Position numbers and translations under genes: made by a program. Positions 63,557 through 64,000 of a stretch of 64,000 nucleotides of DNA are shown in pieces (within the stretch, counting starts at the first letter, position 1; each line of letters starts with the position of its first letter). This stretch comes from CAVTJL01 sp963735065 (GTDB taxonomy: Bacteria; Pseudomonadota; Alphaproteobacteria; Geminicoccales; Geminicoccaceae): NCBI GenBank assembly GCA_963735065.1, contig CAVTJL010000001.1, positions 1,984,001 to 2,048,000 of the forward strand, in the 5' to 3' direction. Under the pieces are notes generated by a model. That model was not told the DNA's origin, searched no databases, and saw only the letters and a list, made by a program, of their open reading frames with translations.

Positions 63557-64000
63557 ATGAGATCCCAGGCGGCAAGAAGGCTGCTCAACACATGCATGGG
63601 CATCGCAGCGCTAGCCGCGATGACGGCGGGTGTCAGCCCGTCGGCCAGCGCGGAAACCCTTACCGTCTGGTGGAATAAGGGCTTCTACGCGGCAGAAGAC
63701 GACGCCCTGAAGCAGATGGTGAAGAAGTGGGAGGAAAAGACCGGTAATACCGTCAACCTCTCATTCTACAGCACCTCGGACGTGGCGGCCAAGGTCGTCT
63801 CGGGCATGGGCAGTGGCGAGCCGCCTGATATCGCCTATGCTGACTTGAACGACTTCGCGATTGCTCCGCTTCAAGCGTGGAAGGGTGCTCTCGCCGACGT
63901 GTCCGACGTTGTCGAGCCGCTCAAGGACGAGTACACGAAGACCGCGCTCGCTTCCGCGTATCTCTACAATAATGCGGAGAAAAAGCGTAGCTTCTACGCC
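63557..64000 (+). CDS. Extracellular solute-binding protein, sugar ABC transporter type (partial)
   Basis: The first 148 codons of a gene that runs off the right edge. A signal peptide (MRSQAARRLLNTCMGIAALA, ending in SASA at about residue 31) is followed by ETLTVWWNKGFYAAEDDALK and the pattern of family 1 (sugar-type) binding proteins, such as MGSGEPPDIAYADLNDF. The start ATG 63557 follows GGAGGGACGG. The visible frame is open to the last base. The substrate cannot be judged from this part. Confidence 0.82.
   Translation, partial: MRSQAARRLLNTCMGIAALAAMTAGVSPSASAETLTVWWNKGFYAAEDDALKQMVKKWEEKTGNTVNLSFYSTSDVAAKVVSGMGSGEPPDIAYADLNDFAIAPLQAWKGALADVSDVVEPLKDEYTKTALASAYLYNNAEKKRSFYA

Overview
The window is about 64 kb of GC-rich chromosome from an alphaproteobacterium, most likely Rhodospirillales-like. 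The evidence is the gene order around dnaA (ubiE-ubiB-coaBC-dut on one strand; mutM, enoyl-CoA hydratase, rpsT, dnaA, dnaN, recF, gyrB on the other), a GatCAB amidotransferase, an ELM1/LpxL pair, an ECF sigma factor with an RskA-type anti-sigma, and tightly packed genes with many 4-bp stop/start overlaps. The exact genus cannot be read from the sequence. No transposase, integrase, CRISPR array or rRNA was seen.

Layout. 1-1000: the end of an RND efflux adaptor gene and its TetR regulator. 1169-10062: an MlrC-type metallopeptidase followed by a complete peptide-type ABC importer with two tandem, highly similar binding proteins. 10066-13718: an entericidin-like lipoprotein, a short phosphonate operon (FAD oxidoreductase plus phosphonoacetaldehyde hydrolase) and a PhoD-like phosphatase. 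14001-21388: scattered catabolic enzymes (dienelactone hydrolase, amidase, PLP aminotransferase, Gfo/Idh/MocA oxidoreductase, cyclase), a cytochrome c and a glycosyltransferase. 21395-28597: gatCAB, sigma/anti-sigma, ELM1-like and LpxL-like genes. 28784-35552: an N-carbamoyl-D-amino-acid hydrolase and the urease genes ureD-[RraA-like gene, opposite strand]-ureABCEFG. 35609-37412: the convergent pair hydroxypyruvate/2-oxotetronate isomerase and D-erythronate dehydrogenase.

37507-47668 is the accessory region. Next to tRNA-Ser(UGA) lies a compact, same-strand cassette of virion assembly genes in the order of the T7 late region: papain-like protein, portal, Bbp19-like, scaffold, capsid, small decoration-like protein, hairpin, hypothetical, tail tubular A-like, large tail protein, coiled-coil protein, terminase large subunit. 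No integrase, replication, RNA polymerase, tail-fibre or recognisable lysis genes are present. A divergent S24-like regulator that appears to have lost its protease residues sits beside a perfect 9-3-9 palindrome. All frames look intact, so this may be a domesticated short-tailed particle or a streamlined remnant.

47909-64000 returns to the core chromosome: a zincin-like metalloprotein, an unusual J-domain/membrane/OmpA-like fusion, Rrf2, dut, coaBC, ubiB, ubiE, a frameshifted mutM, enoyl-CoA hydratase, rpsT, dnaA, dnaN, recF, gyrB and the start of a sugar-type binding protein gene.

Together the catabolic genes suggest a soil or rhizosphere heterotroph that scavenges organic nitrogen (peptides, amides, carbamoyl amino acids, urea) and phosphonate. 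That lifestyle is inference.
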